From: Brachyspira hampsonii 30446 | GTDB lineage: Bacteria > Spirochaetota > Brachyspiria > Brachyspirales > Brachyspiraceae | Direction: 5' to 3' | Assembly (NCBI RefSeq): GCF_000316195.1 | Contig: NZ_JH994110.1 | Location: 786,407 to 850,406, forward strand | Length of the DNA stretch: 64,000 nucleotides | Part shown: positions 61,877-64,000 of the stretch, piece by piece | Numbering within the stretch: position 1 is the first letter of the stretch | Layout of the letters: each line of letters starts with the position of its first letter | Notes under the pieces: model-generated | Database searches by the model: none | The model's input: only the letters and a program-made list of their open reading frames with translations | Told to the model about the DNA's origin: nothing | Made by a program: the position numbers and the translations under genes

Positions 61877-64000
61877 TTATCTGACATAATACATATCTTT
61901 TGGTATATAATCATCTATAACAGCTGTCTGCTTCAAATTTCTTTTTCCTTGTACCGCCATTATATTATAAGCAGCTGCCCCTATATTTTGATTATCAACA
62001 AGTATGGTTCTTTTTTCTATTCTTTCTAAATCTATATTTGAAGTTCTTATCTGATCAAAATATTCGCTTGCTAATACAAAATATTTAAATGCTTCCTGTT
62101 CATTAACAATAGTATTTGTAATACTAGCATTGTAAGCATAAGAAACACCTATATTATTGTAAAGGCTTGCTAAATAACTCACAAGTATAAAATCTCCTTC
62201 TGTACGCATTTCTAATCTTCCTAATCTGTCTCTCTTAGATAATACCTGACTTAAAGCATTTCTGTAGAATCCATTAGCCAAATTAGCTTTATCCAAATGT
62301 AAAAGCGAATTACCTAAAGCATAAGAAACAACACTATTGCTAGGGTTTTTTTGGAATAATGCATTGAATCCCTCAAATGCTCTGTCATATTCTTCATCTG
62401 AATAATATATCCAAGACAAATTATATAAAAGTTTATCGCTCCTAAGATTAGGTGCTAAATTATCATAAGCTGTTTGATAATGCTGTTTTGCCTTTTCATA
62501 ATCTTTTTCTCTATAGAAATAAACATTAGCCAAATTATAATTAGCATCAGGATATATTGAATTAATCGCTAAAGCTTCATTAAAGTTTTTAACCGCATTT
62601 CCATATTCACCTAAATTATAATATATTTGACCTAACATATTATATACATATTCTTTTCCTCTATAGAAAGGATTAGCTTCATATAAAGGAAGTGCCGCAG
62701 TATTAAGTATTTCCATAGCTCTGTCATAATGCTTTAATCTTGTTTCATAATCAGCATAACCTACTATAGATTCTAAATTATTAGGATATGCTTCTAATAG
62801 ACTTTCAAACAGTATTCTTGAGCCATAAAAATCATCTTTATTAAGTAAATAATTTGCCAATTTAGGATAAACTTCATCATCAATATAGTCTTTTTTCAAT
62901 AAGTTTATATGATTTTGAAGTGCTTTTACCTGCTCATAATTATCCTGATAAATTTTTATAAGCATAGCTCTTTTTCTAGGAACTACACCGTCTCCAAAGA
63001 AATTAACCATATCCCTATAATTATTATAAGCTATATCATAATAATCTGGCTCTAGCAAATTTTTAGCTCTGCTTATCATGAGAAGACCGCGTTCATCATA
63101 TATAGTTTCTTTTTCTTTTTTCTTTTCAGTATAAACTAACATATTATTATACAATTCTTCACCCAATGTGTAGTCTTCTATTGATAATTCTTTTTCTCCT
63201 TTCTTTCTATAATAGTATCCGAAAGTTATTCTAGTTTCAAAATCTCTAGGCTTAATATCTAAAGCACCCTGTATCTTTTTAAGAGCATCATTGAAAGTTT
63301 CTCTGTCAATATAAGCTCTTGCATATTTATTATACCATTTTATCTGTTTTGGTTTTAATCTTTCACCTTCGGCAAAGTTTCTCTCAGCATCATCATAAGC
63401 TCCCTTTGATATGCTTAATAAACCTTGATTATAGTATTTATTTGCCATTACAGGTTTATAAATAAATTGGAAAGATAAAATCACTAAAGCTACAAACAAT
63501 ATTAAAAATACAGCTGCAACTCTTATTATTTTAGCATAATCTTTTAATGAATTAGGTATAGGTATAAGTTCTAATACATTTTTGCTGCCTTCTTCTTTAA
63601 GACTTAAACCTAATTCTTTATTTAATAATTCTGTAATGTTTTCATTAGACTCTCCTCTTTCTAAGGCATTAAGCAAAGATTCCATAGAGATTCTGTCTAA
63701 TTTCTCATTAAGTATGGCATCTAAAACATGATATTGTGTTATAGAAGGGAGATGTTTTATTGCATTAATAACTTTATCAGTATCTACATCTTTATCTACA
63801 TCTTCATATTTAGAAGCCGGCAGATTATTAGCTGTATCAGGAGATGGAAGAGTAGTGCCTCCTGCAATTATATTATTAGAAATACTTTTATTTTCTTCTT
63901 TTTCATCATCATTGTCTAGATCTATGTTATCGTCTAGGTCCAGATCATCTTTTACTTCATCTTTAGGTGATTGTCCGTATTCTTCTATAGCATCATCTAA
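61877..64000 (-). CDS. large TPR membrane protein, N-terminus beyond the window
   Basis: The frame is open to the last base; 707 residues are visible and no start within the window is convincing. In order: an Asp/Glu-rich segment (DDLDLDDNIDLDNDDE), a helical stretch with HLPSITQYHVLDAILNEKL, one membrane helix (IIRVAAVFLILFVALVILSF), then about ten TPR-type repeats (YNLGEYGNAVKNFNEALAI, YDRAFEGFNALFQKNPSN). The topology puts an acidic domain in the cytoplasm and the TPRs in the periplasm. It resembles spirochaete TPR proteins linked to the periplasmic flagellar motor (FlcA-like), but I cannot confirm that. Confidence 0.75.
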   Translation of the reverse strand, partial: LDDAIEEYGQSPKDEVKDDLDLDDNIDLDNDDEKEENKSISNNIIAGGTTLPSPDTANNLPASKYEDVDKDVDTDKVINAIKHLPSITQYHVLDAILNEKLDRISMESLLNALERGESNENITELLNKELGLSLKEEGSKNVLELIPIPNSLKDYAKIIRVAAVFLILFVALVILSFQFIYKPVMANKYYNQGLLSISKGAYDDAERNFAEGERLKPKQIKWYNKYARAYIDRETFNDALKKIQGALDIKPRDFETRITFGYYYRKKGEKELSIEDYTLGEELYNNMLVYTEKKKEKETIYDERGLLMISRAKNLLEPDYYDIAYNNYRDMVNFFGDGVVPRKRAMLIKIYQDNYEQVKALQNHINLLKKDYIDDEVYPKLANYLLNKDDFYGSRILFESLLEAYPNNLESIVGYADYETRLKHYDRAMEILNTAALPLYEANPFYRGKEYVYNMLGQIYYNLGEYGNAVKNFNEALAINSIYPDANYNLANVYFYREKDYEKAKQHYQTAYDNLAPNLRSDKLLYNLSWIYYSDEEYDRAFEGFNALFQKNPSNSVVSYALGNSLLHLDKANLANGFYRNALSQVLSKRDRLGRLEMRTEGDFILVSYLASLYNNIGVSYAYNASITNTIVNEQEAFKYFVLASEYFDQIRTSNIDLERIEKRTILVDNQNIGAAAYNIMAVQGKRNLKQTAVIDDYIPKDMYYVR

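Overview
The window is very AT-rich chromosomal DNA from a spirochaete, almost certainly a Brachyspira species. The strongest marker is a complete FlaA sheath protein of periplasmic flagella (31061-32026). Supporting signs are the many short lipoproteins, the AT-biased codon use and the spirochaete-style gene content. I cannot name the species. Nearly all of it looks like ordinary core chromosome. Accessory material is limited to a decayed vapBC module, a decayed PD-(D/E)XK nuclease/transposase with hairpin repeats at its tail, and two MITE-like elements. There is one tRNA (Asn) and no rRNA, CRISPR array, prophage or intact insertion sequence.

Layout. 1-5.4 kb: the end of a DUF4349 protein, two Spy/CpxP-like exported proteins, a tandem pair of membrane proteins, a zinc-ribbon microprotein, a DUF3810 metalloprotease-like protein and a helical unknown. 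5.4-11.1 kb: a triple-GAF histidine kinase, a GH13 enzyme, an 18-bp tandem repeat, a pseudo-receiver/PilZ protein and thiD. 11.3-21.7 kb: a lipoprotein, glyS with an apparent frameshift, a receiver-LpxC fusion, a short sigma-70, hemW, a TrpR-like repressor, an ankyrin protein, dnaN, the vapBC remnant and a DUF368 transporter. 21.7-27.3 kb: DUF1877, the nuclease pseudogene, ftsA, envelope proteins and the first MITE. 27.4-37.8 kb: a P-loop protein, a heptosyltransferase, an SDH-type protease, flaA, an isochorismatase-like hydrolase, tpiA, a DUF3298 protein, nth, a DMT exporter, a rhodanese lipoprotein and a STAS/DUF3467-like pair.

38.1-47.1 kb is a long plus-strand run: LolA-like, RodZ-like, RimO, an unusual ClpX-like ATPase, an ECF sigma factor with a likely anti-sigma partner, and ClpC. 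47.2-53.6 kb is on the minus strand: a nuclease lipoprotein, a LysM protein with an Ala/Lys/Glu-rich helix, its partner lipoprotein, gltD, the second MITE and a sialate-lyase-like gene with a candidate operator at its start site. 54-64 kb: rpmB, an IspH-UbiA-like fusion, a DUF4912 protein with a histone-H1-like tail, tRNA-Asn, a UbiB-family kinase with a phasin-like protein, a TM2 protein, an orphan DNA methyltransferase and a large TPR membrane protein that runs off the right edge.

The recurring theme is envelope biology and its regulation: lipid A and core synthesis, isoprenoid supply, lipoprotein sorting, undecaprenyl-phosphate recycling, shape and division, periplasmic flagella, proteostasis and several signalling proteins. 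The best candidates for something not well described are the receiver-LpxC fusion, the IspH-UbiA-like fusion, the ClpX-like ATPase with a non-zinc N-terminal domain, and glyS broken exactly at an A-AAA-AAG slippery heptamer. All calls come from reading the sequence; no database search was run.
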